Source: Bacteroides oleiciplenus YIT 12058
GTDB lineage: Bacteria; Bacteroidota; Bacteroidia; Bacteroidales; Bacteroidaceae
Reading direction: 5' to 3'
Assembly: GCF_000315485.1 (NCBI RefSeq)
Contig: NZ_JH992946.1
Span: 1 to 64,000 of the forward strand
Length of the DNA: 64,000 nt
The notes under the pieces are model-generated. The model saw nothing but the letters and a program-made list of their open reading frames with translations, was not told the origin of the DNA and ran no database searches. Within the stretch, counting starts at the first letter, position 1; every line of letters begins with the position of its first letter. Of the stretch, positions 1-8,512 are shown in pieces. Made by a program: the position numbers and the translations under genes.

Positions 1-1
1 C

Positions 2-229
2 GCTAAGCCCTACCACAGCTGGGAAAGAGGAGCAAATGAAAATTTGAATGGATTGATAAGACAATATTTCCCAAAAAAGTCTAATTTTACAAACATCACT
101 CAGAAGCAAATTGACAGAGTAATAAGTATTTTAAATAACAGACCACGAAAAAGATTTGGATTTAAAACGCCCAATGAAGTTTTCGCTCAAAAATTAAACG
201 AAAACATAGGTGTTGCATTTATAACTTGA
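2..229 (+). CDS. IS30-family transposase, C-terminal fragment (cut by window edge)
   Basis: Open reading frame that enters from the left edge and ends at a TGA; 75 residues are visible. The motifs SWERGANEN, NGLIRQYFPK and NNRPRK..GFKTPNEVF are typical of the C-terminal end of the DDE catalytic domain of IS30/IS4351-type transposases, including the final catalytic Glu region (WERGxNEN). The reading is continuous upstream of the first in-frame start-like TTG, so this is the tail of a longer gene and not a small protein. It probably marks an insertion sequence next to, or inside, the conjugative-element genes that follow. The right inverted repeat could not be identified with confidence. Confidence 0.85.
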   Translation, partial: AKPYHSWERGANENLNGLIRQYFPKKSNFTNITQKQIDRVISILNNRPRKRFGFKTPNEVFAQKLNENIGVAFIT

Positions 230-360
230 ATCCACCACAACAAAAATGATTGAACGTATCAAATCGTTGGGGGAAATGGAGACGAAGCAGAAATGTGTAG
301 TTCAACGGTTCGAGATTATCATTCCCCTCCACCAAAAAATAACGACCCAATATATAGCCT

Positions 361-386
361 CCGCAAGTTTTACTTGCGGATTTTTT
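361..386 (+). terminator. Rho-independent terminator (plus strand)
   Basis: Perfect 7-bp stem CCGCAAG / CTTGCGG with loop TTTTA, followed by ATTTTTT. It would stop plus-strand transcription coming from the insertion sequence side. Confidence 0.7.
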
Positions 387-450
387 AGTTATCGCAGATT
401 GGACAAAGGTTTCTTTGCTACTTTCTTTGTCCGCCATCATGCTCACTGAA

Positions 451-476
451 AGAAAGTAGGGCGGCTCTCGCCGCCC
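451..476 (-). terminator. Terminator of the minus-strand mobile-element operon
   Basis: Stem GGGCGGC / GCCGCCC (459-465 with 470-476) around loop TCTC. On the minus strand it is followed by the pyrimidine tract CTACTTTCTTTC. It lies just past the stop codon at 483. The tract itself (449-459) is also the inverted copy of CTACTTTCTTT at 418-428, giving a second, larger stem. Confidence 0.6.
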
Positions 477-482
477 CGCCAC

Positions 483-791
483 TCAAAAGCGTGTGTAAAG
501 TCCCGTCACCATCGTGAACATTTCCTCCAGCATATCAAAATAGATACCCTCGTGTACGGCAATGTCCTTTGTCTTGCACTCAAAGGTCTTTTTGCTGAAC
601 GTCCTGCGGTAGAAGCGCATATTGTAGAGGTCTGCCCCTTCGTCATAGATGATGTCAAGGCGGTTGGCACTTGTTTTGTTCCTTGCAAGGCTCATCCGTA
701 AGCCGTTGCCCATATCTATGAAATCACGGCTACCTGTCATGGCGGTGAAGCGTTTTCCGCCTATCTGCTGTAATATCGTCTTGGCTATCAT
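483..791 (-). CDS. Conjugative-element protein of unknown function (102 aa)
   Basis: Last gene of the minus-strand operon. The start is taken at MIAKTILQQIGG; the open frame extends further upstream but only into sequence of poor protein character. The protein is small, soluble, and has no signal peptide or membrane segment. I remember proteins like this (with motifs such as GSRDFIDMGNGLRMSLA and EGIYFDMLEEMFTMVTG) from Bacteroides conjugative transposons, but no function is known to me. It is followed directly by a terminator hairpin. Confidence 0.75.
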   Translation of the reverse strand: MIAKTILQQIGGKRFTAMTGSRDFIDMGNGLRMSLARNKTSANRLDIIYDEGADLYNMRFYRRTFSKKTFECKTKDIAVHEGIYFDMLEEMFTMVTGLYTRF

Positions 792-844
792 ATCTTTTGT
801 TTTTAGGGTTTTAAGTATTGGCGGTGCGGACACCGCCATCCCGT

Positions 845-1090
845 TCAAAATTCTCGCATTTCGGAAATGGGGGTCTGCCGTTGTAGCCACTCTTTCACAC
901 ATTCCATATTGTACTCGCTCGTGATGACTGCCGTATGGCTGTCGGTGGCGGTGAAACGTGTGCTTTCGTAATCATCTATCCACCCCTTGAGGGTGTCCGT
1001 TCCCCACGCTCCGGTATCGTCAAAGATACCGTCCAATGCCGTGATAGGTTCGCTGAACTTGACTATCAGCGTTTGATAGGTCGTGTTCAT
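845..1090 (-). CDS. Conjugative-element protein of unknown function (81 aa)
   Basis: Start MNTTYQTLIVKF; its ATG overlaps the stop of the DUF3873 gene upstream (ATGA), so translation is probably coupled. Small, acidic and soluble. The C-terminal part (HTAVITSEYNMECVKEWLQ) looks like a compact alpha/beta fold. No catalytic motif is recognisable. Position within the operon is the only clue to its role in the mobile element. Confidence 0.7.
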   Translation of the reverse strand: MNTTYQTLIVKFSEPITALDGIFDDTGAWGTDTLKGWIDDYESTRFTATDSHTAVITSEYNMECVKEWLQRQTPISEMREF

Positions 1091-1320
1091 AGTCTGTCCT
1101 CCTTTCCCTTCTTTGCGTTCAGCCACTTGTCCCGTGCGGCTCGGCACTCGTCCAACGTGGGTTTGACACAAGAGAACAATTCTCTGTCTATGGGGTGGCG
1201 GTAGTCGTACTGCACAAGTGTCCGCCTGCGTCTTCCGATACCCGATTGGAAACGCTCGTATTTCTCCGTACCTGCTTCCGCGCAGGTGCTTACTCCGTTG
1301 ATGGTCATTCGTGTTGTCAT
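1087..1320 (-). CDS. DUF3873 family protein
   Basis: 77 residues with the family hallmarks MTINGVSTCAEAGTEKYE, VQYDYRH and LFSCVKPTLDECRAARD. DUF3873 proteins are small, function unknown, and occur in Bacteroidales conjugative transposons. The start chosen gives MTTRMTINGV. The gene overlaps the next one by 4 bases and lies 19 bases downstream of the preceding one, consistent with a single transcript. Confidence 0.85.
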   Translation of the reverse strand: MTTRMTINGVSTCAEAGTEKYERFQSGIGRRRRTLVQYDYRHPIDRELFSCVKPTLDECRAARDKWLNAKKGKEDRL

Positions 1321-1339
1321 AATGTTGCTTTTTAGATGG

Positions 1340-1597
1340 TTAAAAATGTACTGACAGAACTCTGTTCTTCATCACCATTTCGGGGTTGCTTGTGTAGCGT
1401 TGGTGCAGGTAGAAATGGTGTGAGCCGAAGCCGTAAAGGAAAAACTTGTCAAGTTCGTGCTTCTCGGCAAACTCCTTTACGCTCTTTCTCAATTCCCCCT
1501 CACTCGTTGTGAGAGTGAGGAGGTTCACAAATTCAAGGAACATCGTGGGGATTGCATCATCCCACACACAAATCATACTTTCAATTCTTACTTCCAT
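1340..1597 (-). CDS. Conjugative-element protein of unknown function (85 aa)
   Basis: Start MEVRIESMICVWDD, 24 bases after the PcfJ-like gene. Soluble, mixed alpha/beta composition. The segments KSVKEFAEKHELDKFFLYG and FYLHQRYTSNPEMV show no known catalytic signature. The operon position suggests it is an accessory protein of the mobile element. Confidence 0.65.
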   Translation of the reverse strand: MEVRIESMICVWDDAIPTMFLEFVNLLTLTTSEGELRKSVKEFAEKHELDKFFLYGFGSHHFYLHQRYTSNPEMVMKNRVLSVHF

Positions 1598-1621
1598 ATC
1601 AATGTTGTTTTAGGGGTTATG

Positions 1622-2953
1622 CTATGCCGCTTTCATCCGCTCACGGATAAGGTTGGCGTTCTTGTTCACAAGGTCTATGATGCGCTCGTGATATTCGGTG
1701 TCCTGGTTGTGCTTGCCGTGGCACTGCACCACTTCGAGGGTTCGCAAGTCCACCTCTACGGTTTCAATAATCTCATCGCCAATCCTTGCCGATAGTATGA
1801 GGGTGTCGGCTTTCTTGTAGTATCCACTGCCAAACACGCAGATGCCCTGCGTCTTGCCCTCGTTGTAATACTCGTCTATGCTTTCAAGCACCTTGACGAT
1901 TATTTCCTCGTCCGTGATTACCAAGCCGAAGAATTTGGATTTGTTGGCGATGAAATCCTCCGCATCTTTCTTTCGTTGGAGTTGTCGCTGTTGCTCACGC
2001 TCACGCCTTTCAATCTCCCAACGGCGTTGCTCTGCGGCTCTTTCCTTCTCGTGTATGGCTTCAATTTTTCGGGTTGCGTTGTCGTGTGCCGCCATGAAAT
2101 CTTCGGGACAGATGTTCTTCGGGTTACGGAGGTCTTGACCGAGTTTTTTGAGCATACGCAGATAGTCGCACCACATTGAGAGGTTGTCTATCTGATACTT
2201 GTGACGCTTGGCAATCAGATATGATGCCCAACATTCATCGGCAGTACGGGTATTGAAAAGAAAGTGTTTCATGACCTCAATCTCACCGCCTTTCATAAGG
2301 GTTTCAATTCTTGGGTCTGAAAGCAAGGCTTTGAAAAGACGCACGGGGGAGATGCCGTGGAAATCGCCCTTGAAGCCGTTACGTCTGAGTTGGGGCAATA
2401 TCCTCATCTTTGGATATGCACAGCTTCTTGCCACCACATCATCGTATAGGCTGTTGTGCGGTCTTACCTCCATATCGCTGCCTAATGCCCACACATCGCA
2501 ATAGCAGAAAAGGAAGCCACGGAGCAACGCCATGTCCGTAACCTTGCCGTCGGGTGAAATCCAACGCTGCACGACCTCGTGGCAGTAGAAACGCATCGGT
2601 TCGCCTTTCCTGCTCTCGCATCTGACCTGCGCCACGCGGATTACCTGATACCCTTTGCAGGTGGTTATCACGCTGAAATTCTGCGTTTCCTTGTAGATGC
2701 GTCTGCGTGTGTCCTGCACTTTGAGTTCGGCATGGCATTTGGGGCAGGTGCAGCCTTCAAGGGTGTCGCATAGTCCGCTGTCGCTGTGCCACTCGTGACC
2801 GCAGTCGGAACAGGTGATGTTCCCTTTCTTGGTGCGGTAGCCGATATGCTCAACGCAGTGGCGGTATGCCCAATCTATTTGTGTCGCTGATATGGGGCGA
2901 AGGTTGGCGGAAAGTCTTGCCACCTCTTTCTGTATCTTGGTCTTCGGTTTCAT
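1622..2953 (-). CDS. PcfJ-like protein
   Basis: 443 residues. Near residues 48-80 there are two zinc-knuckle-like pairs (CSDCGHEWH and CTCPKCHAEL). The middle region contains the PcfJ-type segment with HNSLYDDVV, PQLRRNGFKGDFHGISPVRLF and FLFNTRTADECWASYLIA, followed by a charged coiled-coil stretch (about 300-345, rich in Glu/Arg/Gln). PcfJ is named after a gene of the enterococcal conjugative plasmid pCF10; homologues are common in Bacteroides conjugative transposons, where the function is not established. The start ATG overlaps the stop of the PcfK-like gene (ATGA), so the two are translationally coupled, as is usual for this pair. Confidence 0.85.
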   Translation of the reverse strand: MKPKTKIQKEVARLSANLRPISATQIDWAYRHCVEHIGYRTKKGNITCSDCGHEWHSDSGLCDTLEGCTCPKCHAELKVQDTRRRIYKETQNFSVITTCKGYQVIRVAQVRCESRKGEPMRFYCHEVVQRWISPDGKVTDMALLRGFLFCYCDVWALGSDMEVRPHNSLYDDVVARSCAYPKMRILPQLRRNGFKGDFHGISPVRLFKALLSDPRIETLMKGGEIEVMKHFLFNTRTADECWASYLIAKRHKYQIDNLSMWCDYLRMLKKLGQDLRNPKNICPEDFMAAHDNATRKIEAIHEKERAAEQRRWEIERREREQQRQLQRKKDAEDFIANKSKFFGLVITDEEIIVKVLESIDEYYNEGKTQGICVFGSGYYKKADTLILSARIGDEIIETVEVDLRTLEVVQCHGKHNQDTEYHERIIDLVNKNANLIRERMKAA

Positions 2954-3366
2954 AAGCCTAAATCAAATAATGAGGGTTGGGGTTGGTTTTCTTTTCTCGC
3001 TGACGGTCTGTGGCGGTTCTGCAACTTGCGGAGTTCCTCCTCTTGGTATTTGCGGACAGCGTTCTGACGTGCCTCCGCCTTTTCCTCTGCCGTGAGTTTC
3101 ACAACGTGGTTCACAACCACTTGGCAGTCCATCGGTTTGCCCACCTCTATCTCGTTTTCCTCATAGTAGTGGATGGCTTGCCCGAATATTTCTCCGTCCG
3201 TGAAACCGTTGCAACCGCTTTTCTGCACATAGTTCAGAATGTGGGTCACGCACTCGTCCATGTTCTTGGCAGGGTTGCGGTACTTCTTTGCAAATAGCGC
3301 ATCTTCCTCCGCACGCTGTTCCAAGTACATATATATCGTTCTCTTGAAATGGTCTGTTCCTTTCAT
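2950..3366 (-). CDS. PcfK-like protein
   Basis: 138 residues, start MKGTDHFKRTIYMYLEQRA. The pattern FAKKYRNPAKNMDECVTHILNYVQKSGCNGFTD and the segment GQAIHYYEENEIEVG are characteristic of the PcfK family. The protein is highly charged, with a basic helical tail. It ends in QPSLFDLGL, which resembles the QxxLF peptide used by bacterial proteins to bind the DNA-polymerase sliding clamp (inference only). It is paired with PcfJ by a 4-base overlap. Confidence 0.85.
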   Translation of the reverse strand: MKGTDHFKRTIYMYLEQRAEEDALFAKKYRNPAKNMDECVTHILNYVQKSGCNGFTDGEIFGQAIHYYEENEIEVGKPMDCQVVVNHVVKLTAEEKAEARQNAVRKYQEEELRKLQNRHRPSARKENQPQPSLFDLGL

Positions 3367-3379
3367 ATCGCTGTCATTT

Positions 3380-3601
3380 TTAGATTATCTGTTTCAGTAT
3401 CTCTCTCCAATAGGTCGGCTCTACCTCGCTGAGAAGGAAGTCCATGAAATCCCTCCGTGCGTCCTTGTTCAGTTCGTGGTACAATCTTCGGAAAGTTTCA
3501 AAATTGCCGTTGATGTACGTTTCCACCATATACACGAAGATGTTGTCCACCTCGTAATATCTGCACTGCTGCGCTGCCGTCTTGCTGTTTCTTTTTGCCA
3601 T
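3380..3601 (-). CDS. Conjugative-element protein of unknown function (73 aa)
   Basis: Start MAKRNSKTAAQQCRYYEVDN; the open frame continues upstream but only as a shadow of the membrane-protein gene. Small helical protein with the recognisable segment VDNIFVYMVETYINGNF and LYHELNKDARRDFMDFLLSE. Similar short proteins accompany PcfK/PcfJ in Bacteroides conjugative elements. No function is known. Confidence 0.7.
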   Translation of the reverse strand: MAKRNSKTAAQQCRYYEVDNIFVYMVETYINGNFETFRRLYHELNKDARRDFMDFLLSEVEPTYWREILKQII

Positions 3602-3612
3602 GTCGGTAAGGG

Positions 3613-3828
3613 TTAAAGGGTGAATAACCAAAGGATGAAGCCAAAGAAGGCAATGGTGGAAAGGATAGCCACGATTACACCTATCGCCACTCGGAACACT
3701 CCGTTTACAATCTCTCTGATGATGCCCCAAAGGATGCCGAACACCCCGAAGGCGGTGCGCATCATCAAGCCGCATATCGCCAACCCGATGTGTTGCGCCA
3801 TTTGTCTGAAATTTGCCGTTGCCGTCAT
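3613..3828 (-). CDS. Small membrane protein of the mobile element (71 aa)
   Basis: First gene of the minus-strand operon. About residues 14-35 (IGLAICGLMMRTAFGVFGIL) and 46-70 (VAIGVIVAILSTIAFFGFIL) are hydrophobic and give one or two membrane segments. The start at 3828 yields MTATANFRQMAQHIG. Eleven bases separate it from the next gene. Function unknown. Confidence 0.65.
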   Translation of the reverse strand: MTATANFRQMAQHIGLAICGLMMRTAFGVFGILWGIIREIVNGVFRVAIGVIVAILSTIAFFGFILWLFTL

Positions 3829-4490
3829 ATCTTCGCTGTTTTTGATTTTTTTGTTTTTAATGCGGATTCAAGAGCTGAGGGAGTTGAGTTTCAAACTATC
3901 TTATCTGCCTCTCGTTTATCCGACATTTTTTTTATGCGTCTTTCTGTCGCATCGGTCGTTTTCGTTTCGGGTGCTTGAAAAGGTAGGGATTAGGGAATGC
4001 AAGGTTTTTCGGTCAAAATACTACCCGCAGGGCTGGAGATTTTTACCGAAAACAGGAGGCTTGACCTTGCTTTCCCGTCCAATCCCGGAATTACCTTTGC
4101 GCCCAGAACGAAAATGACTGACTGATGCGGCTTACTGAAAGGCGCAAAATGGAGGTAAACGAAAACAGAGGCAGATTGTGTAGAAAAAAACTTCAGGGGA
4201 AAATCCGTAAAAAAAAGAATCACCAAAAGGAAAAAGACATCACCGGAAGCGTGAAAAGGGCAAACCACAACAAAGGAAGTATGATTGTTTCCGATCCGAC
4301 GGAACTTGTTCAGCCGGGTGGCAACAATCATTCTTCCCGGTTTGTCCGGCTGTGTGTGGGCGCCTGTTTCATTCATGGGGCAGGCTGACACACTCTGCAT
4401 TCACTTTCCGCTTCCGGCAAAAGAGACAGCGAAAAAAGAAAAATCATTTGAAAACCCGTAAAAGCACCTCTTGGCATAGGCGCAAAAGAA
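3829..4490. other. Gene-poor stretch upstream of the mobile-element operon
   Basis: No convincing gene on either strand. Short plus-strand frames near 4125-4388 and 4498-4719 have poor protein character and no recognisable start context. The stretch is the only upstream room for a promoter of the minus-strand operon, but no exact TAnnTTTG box was found on that strand. Confidence 0.4.
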
Positions 4491-4491
4491 A

Positions 4492-4541
4492 GGGGCATTG
4501 CTTCATCTGTCTAAACATCGTTTAGGCGTGAGGCAATGCCC
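4492..4541. repeat. Large stem-loop 1 at the putative element edge
   Basis: Arms GGGCATTGCTTCA and TGAGGCAATGCCC (4493-4505 with 4529-4541) pair except for one mismatch. The loop itself holds a smaller inverted repeat CTAAAC/GTTTAG. A-rich sequence before and TTTTCT after could make it a two-way terminator. Confidence 0.6.
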
Positions 4542-4561
4542 TTTTCTCCAGCTATGCGGTA

Positions 4562-4609
4562 GTCGGCACACGTTTGTTCCAAACTCGTTTTGGGCAATGG
4601 TGTGCCGAC
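4562..4609. repeat. Large stem-loop 2 at the putative element edge
   Basis: Perfect 10-bp inverted repeat GTCGGCACAC (4562-4571) and GTGTGCCGAC (4600-4609), 20 bases after stem-loop 1. No T-tract follows, so a simple terminator is less likely. It could be a recombination or transfer structure of the mobile element; this is inference. Confidence 0.5.
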
Positions 4610-4690
4610 GGACAATACCGCTTTTACGGAAAATTCTTATGAATGAGGGGATAAAAAACGGGAGTTTATATCAAAATCTCGAATTAAATA

Positions 4691-4702
4691 GCTACTTTTG
4701 CA
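4691..4702 (+). promoter_or_regulatory. Box CTACTTTTGC: -7 promoter element or integrase core site
   Basis: TACTTTTG (4693-4700) matches the Bacteroides -7 consensus TAnnTTTG. The ten bases CTACTTTTGC also match the CTnDOT-type integration core GTAnnTTTGC at nine of ten positions. It lies just past the last stem-loop, where an element edge is expected. No gene start follows closely, so neither reading is proven. Confidence 0.3.
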
Positions 4703-5058
4703 TACGAAGAGTTCTTTGAAGGTTACGCAACGCGCAGAAGGATAATGCAGTAGATAACTAACTAAATCGTAACCTATTACTATCAAGAGCAATTAACCTA
4801 CGCTCATTTCCAATAAATTACACTCTTTTCGTAACTTCGTATAAAACAAAATAGTAACAACAAAGAAACTTGAATACAATATTTCATTAGTAGTCTTCTT
4901 GGCATTAATAACTTTAACTGGTGAACAAAGATAATGCTCTGATTGAGCTTTTCAAAATTCTATCTGGCTGATTTTTTGTTTTGCCAGGTTAAGTTTTAAT
5001 TAAAACTTAGTTTTTTTTGTTTGGGGATAACCCTTGCTAACAGGTAGTTGTATTCAAT

Positions 5059-5152
5059 TTCGCCATAAATGTATTCTATTTGTGTATTGCGGATATAAGC
5101 ATGATATTGGCGAGATATTGTATATATGAATATTGTTTATACGCTAATTTTG
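5059..5152 (+). promoter_or_regulatory. susC-1 promoter with two-part upstream element
   Basis: -7 box TAATTTTG at 5145-5152. Upstream lie TGGC at 5108-5111 (37 bases before the box) and TTCGCCATAAATGTAT at 5059-5074 (86 before). The same two elements at the same distances precede the second susC at 19842-19935. No good -33 TTTG is present, as expected for an activator-dependent promoter. Probable target of the HTCS encoded at 12676-16743. Confidence 0.65.
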
Positions 5153-5159
5153 CATGTAG

Positions 5160-5417
5160 AAACAACATTAAATGTTTTCAATAGTGTATTAGTTTTTTTG
5201 TGGGTATTGAGAAGAGATACTATAATTATTAATATCTAAAAATAGCGATGAATATGGAAAAACACTCTTTAATTTCTTTTAGTACTACTAAAAAGATGTC
5301 ATTAGAATACTTTTTGATAATTTGAATTTTTGGTGAATTGCTCATGCTGATACTTTAAAGGTATTTGTCTTTTTAATAAATGCCTTTTGAAATAGAACCA
5401 ATTTAAAATATATTAAT
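5160..5417 (+). promoter_or_regulatory. Long structured leader of susC-1
   Basis: About 260 bases of 5' leader. It begins with AAACAACAT (5160-5168) and ATGTTTTCAATA (5172-5183), which pair as AACAT/ATGTT. Further down is ATGGAAAAACACTCT (5254-5268), which can open a 23-residue frame (MEKHSLISF...). Near the gene is a hairpin AAAGGTATTT/AAATGCCTTT (5357-5387). The first three elements recur in the susC-2 leader. Confidence 0.5.
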
Positions 5418-8400
5418 ATGAAAAACATTTTTATGCTTACAAACAAAAGTGAACGAAAGATGGGAGGAAGGCGACTTTCTGCAATGCTGCTATTATTGTG
5501 TTTATCTCTGTTTACTGTTTATGGTCAGGGAAAGATAAATATTATGGGATTAGTCACTGATGAGAAAAATGAGCCGTTAATAGGAGTCAGTGTAGTGGAA
5601 GTTGGTACCTCTAATGGTACAGTAACGGATATAGATGGAAAGTTTAATTTGAGTGTTTCATCAAATTCAATTTTGAAATTTAGCTATATCGGCTACAATG
5701 TCCTTGAGAAAAAGGTTGGCACACAAACAGTGATGAATGTTGTTTTAACTGAGGCTGCTTCAGAATTAGATGAGGTTGTAGTAGTAGGTTATGGAACTGT
5801 AAAAAAACGTGATTTAACTGGTTCTGTCACCTCTGTTGATTCTGAAAAACTGTTGCAGAGTCCGGCATTATCTGCTGCAGAGGCTATGCAAGGTAAAGTT
5901 CCGGGGGTATTGATACAGAATACAAGTTGGACTCCAGGATCTACTCCTTCTATTCTTATTCGTGGTACACGTTCTATCAAAGCGGGCAATGACCCGTTGT
6001 ATGTGGTCGATGGTATTCCTATTTCAACAGCTCCTAATTTGTTTGCACCTGGTGATATAGAATCAATAGAGGTCCTCAAGGATGCTTCAGCTACAGCGAT
6101 TTATGGTTCCAGAGGTGCTAATGGAGTTATCATTATCTCAACAAAGAAAGGTAAGAAAGGAAAAGTACAGGTTGACTATAATGGCTATTACGGAATTCAG
6201 ACCATTCAAAACAAACTGGAATTAATGGATGGAGCAGAATATGCGGAGTATGTGCGTGAAGCTTATAGAGCTGCCGGCCAATATGATTCCGCAATACCTA
6301 ATATGGAACTGGATAAAACATTACCCTCGTTTACTGGTGATGATTATACTTGGCAGTCCGTTGCAATGGCTTATGATGAAAATGGTAATTATGATCCCAG
6401 TAAAGTACGTTCCGGGGCTTTGTGGTGGAACGAAGTAGAACGTACAGGTATAGTGACTGACCACCAGCTCGGCATTAGAGGTGGAGGTGATAAAATGCAG
6501 TTTGCTTTTAATACTACATATTTCAGGAATGAAGGTATTTATAAGAATCAAGATTACTCACGCTATACAGTCAAGTTGAGTGTTGATGCAGAGGTTACTA
6601 ATTGGTTGAAGATAGGTGGACAGTCACATTTTAGTCATTCATTGCAGAATAGAGGTTCGAATTTCCAGGATTGTTGGCGTGTTAATCCGCTTGGACGACT
6701 GTATGATGATGACGGAGTTCCTACGTTGATGACTTCGGGTGGTGACTCTCAATGGTGGAATCCTCTTCAATATTTGGAGCCTAATGCTGTAGTAAATCCG
6801 TTGAAGATTAATCGTTTCTTAGGTAGTTATTATGGAGAAATCAAGCTTCCGTTAGATGGACTTAAGTATCGTGCAAATATTGGAATTGATTTCCATTCTC
6901 GTCAGGATTATTCTTTTTTATCTTCAAATGCAAGACAGGGTAATCCTAATCAGGCAAAGAACGCTACTCAGCAGACCTATGCTTATACGTTTGAAAATCT
7001 GTTATTCTATGATAAGCAGTTTGGAAAACACTCTATCGGAGTTACCTTATTGCAATCTATTCAGCGCAATAGAACTGAAAGTTTAAGTGCTACTGTTCAG
7101 GATTTACCTTCGGATGATCTGCTTTTTAATGATATTGCATCAGCATTGGATATAACAGGATATGACAGTAATAACCAAGTATGGAGCCTTGCTTCTTTCA
7201 TGGGGCGCTTGAATTATAATTATAAAAGCAGATATTATGCTACATTCTCAATGCGCTATGATGGCTCTTCACGTTTAGCTGACGGACACAAATGGGTTTC
7301 TTTCCCTGCATTTTCATTGGCATGGAGAGTAAATGAGGAAAACTTCCTTAAGAATTTTGATAAACTTGATAATTTGAAATTGCGTTTTGGATATGGTGTA
7401 ACTGCCAATACTTCTATTAATCCTTATCAAACAAAAGGATTGTTATCAAAGAAGTATTATAATTATGGAGAAAATATGGTTATTGGTTATACCTCCTCTA
7501 GTTTGCCGGATAAAACATTGACTTGGGAAACCACCGGGCAATGGAATATAGGTGTTGATTTCAGCTTTTTCCGTGGTCGTTTGAGTGGAACAGTTGATGC
7601 TTATCTGCAAAATACACATGATTTGTTGCTTGACCGTCAGTTACCTGCTGTCTCCGGCTATACGAGTGTACTTACTAATGTTGGTAAAACAAGAAATAAA
7701 GGTATTGAGGTTAGTTTGTCTACAGTAAATATACAAAATAAAAATTTTACATGGTCTACAGATTTTATGTATTCAACTAATAAGGAAGAAATTGTGGAAT
7801 TGTATAATGGAAAAGTAGATGATATAGGCAATAGCTGGTTTATAGGCGAAGCACTTGGGGTATATTATGATTATAAGAAAATAGGAATTTGGCAGGATAC
7901 TCCGGAAGATCTTGCAGAAATTGAAAAATATAATAAGAATGGTCATAAATTTGCTCCAGGAATGATTAAATTGCTGGATATCGATGGAGATCATAAAATT
8001 ACTGCAGACAATGATCGTATGATCCTTGGACAACAACGGCCCAAACATATTTTTAATCTTAGCAATACATTTACTTATAAAGGCTTTGATCTGAATGTTG
8101 TTCTTTATGGAACTTTAGGCGGAATGTTGAAAAATGCAGTTCGTGTGAATCACCAGTCTTATCGTAATAATAGTGTGAAGTTTGATTATTGGACTCCGGA
8201 TAATCCGACTAATGCTTATCCACGTCCTAACAGGTTGTATGATAATATAGAGTATGAGTCTTCATTGTATTATGAAAAATCTGATTTTCTACGTGTTAAA
8301 ACGATAACATTAGGGTATACATTACCTAAGGGTCTGGTTAATAAAGCAACCTTGTCTAATTGTCGTTTATACGTTACTGCACAAAATCCTCTTGTGTTTA

Positions 8401-8492
8401 CGAATTATACAGGAGTCGATCCGGAGGGAGCGGCAACCTATGCTTCACCGAGCGTAAGCAGTTGGATATTTGGTGTTAATGTTTCTTTTTAA
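5418..8492 (+). CDS. SusC/RagA-type TonB-dependent outer-membrane transporter 1
   Basis: 1024 residues. Signal peptide around residues 20-36 (ending VYGQ), then a carboxypeptidase-regulatory-like beta-sandwich (GLVTDEKNEPLIGVSV...GTVTDIDGKFNL), then the conserved LDEVVVVGYGT segment leading into the plug domain (DPLYVVDGIP, IESIEVLKDASATAIYGSRGANGVI), then a beta-barrel ending in WIFGVNVSF. SusC proteins import oligosaccharides across the outer membrane together with a SusD partner, powered by TonB. Its partner susD starts 21 bases downstream. The gene has a long leader and a candidate HTCS-controlled promoter. AT-rich codon usage compared with PUL A genes further right. Confidence 0.95.
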   Translation: MKNIFMLTNKSERKMGGRRLSAMLLLLCLSLFTVYGQGKINIMGLVTDEKNEPLIGVSVVEVGTSNGTVTDIDGKFNLSVSSNSILKFSYIGYNVLEKKVGTQTVMNVVLTEAASELDEVVVVGYGTVKKRDLTGSVTSVDSEKLLQSPALSAAEAMQGKVPGVLIQNTSWTPGSTPSILIRGTRSIKAGNDPLYVVDGIPISTAPNLFAPGDIESIEVLKDASATAIYGSRGANGVIIISTKKGKKGKVQVDYNGYYGIQTIQNKLELMDGAEYAEYVREAYRAAGQYDSAIPNMELDKTLPSFTGDDYTWQSVAMAYDENGNYDPSKVRSGALWWNEVERTGIVTDHQLGIRGGGDKMQFAFNTTYFRNEGIYKNQDYSRYTVKLSVDAEVTNWLKIGGQSHFSHSLQNRGSNFQDCWRVNPLGRLYDDDGVPTLMTSGGDSQWWNPLQYLEPNAVVNPLKINRFLGSYYGEIKLPLDGLKYRANIGIDFHSRQDYSFLSSNARQGNPNQAKNATQQTYAYTFENLLFYDKQFGKHSIGVTLLQSIQRNRTESLSATVQDLPSDDLLFNDIASALDITGYDSNNQVWSLASFMGRLNYNYKSRYYATFSMRYDGSSRLADGHKWVSFPAFSLAWRVNEENFLKNFDKLDNLKLRFGYGVTANTSINPYQTKGLLSKKYYNYGENMVIGYTSSSLPDKTLTWETTGQWNIGVDFSFFRGRLSGTVDAYLQNTHDLLLDRQLPAVSGYTSVLTNVGKTRNKGIEVSLSTVNIQNKNFTWSTDFMYSTNKEEIVELYNGKVDDIGNSWFIGEALGVYYDYKKIGIWQDTPEDLAEIEKYNKNGHKFAPGMIKLLDIDGDHKITADNDRMILGQQRPKHIFNLSNTFTYKGFDLNVVLYGTLGGMLKNAVRVNHQSYRNNSVKFDYWTPDNPTNAYPRPNRLYDNIEYESSLYYEKSDFLRVKTITLGYTLPKGLVNKATLSNCRLYVTAQNPLVFTNYTGVDPEGAATYASPSVSSWIFGVNVSF

Positions 8493-8512
8493 ACTAATAA
8501 AATAAGAATAAA

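Noticed and set aside
290..345. tRNA-like 3' end (GGTTCGA followed by CCCCTCCACCA)
   Set aside because: The T-stem does not pair (AACGG against TTATC) and no matching acceptor arm at a tRNA distance exists, so no tRNA or tRNA fragment is claimed.
4125..4388. 87-codon plus-strand frame (MRLTERRKMEVNENRG...)
   Set aside because: Low-complexity Lys/Arg-rich start turning into unrelated sequence; no promoter or family resemblance.
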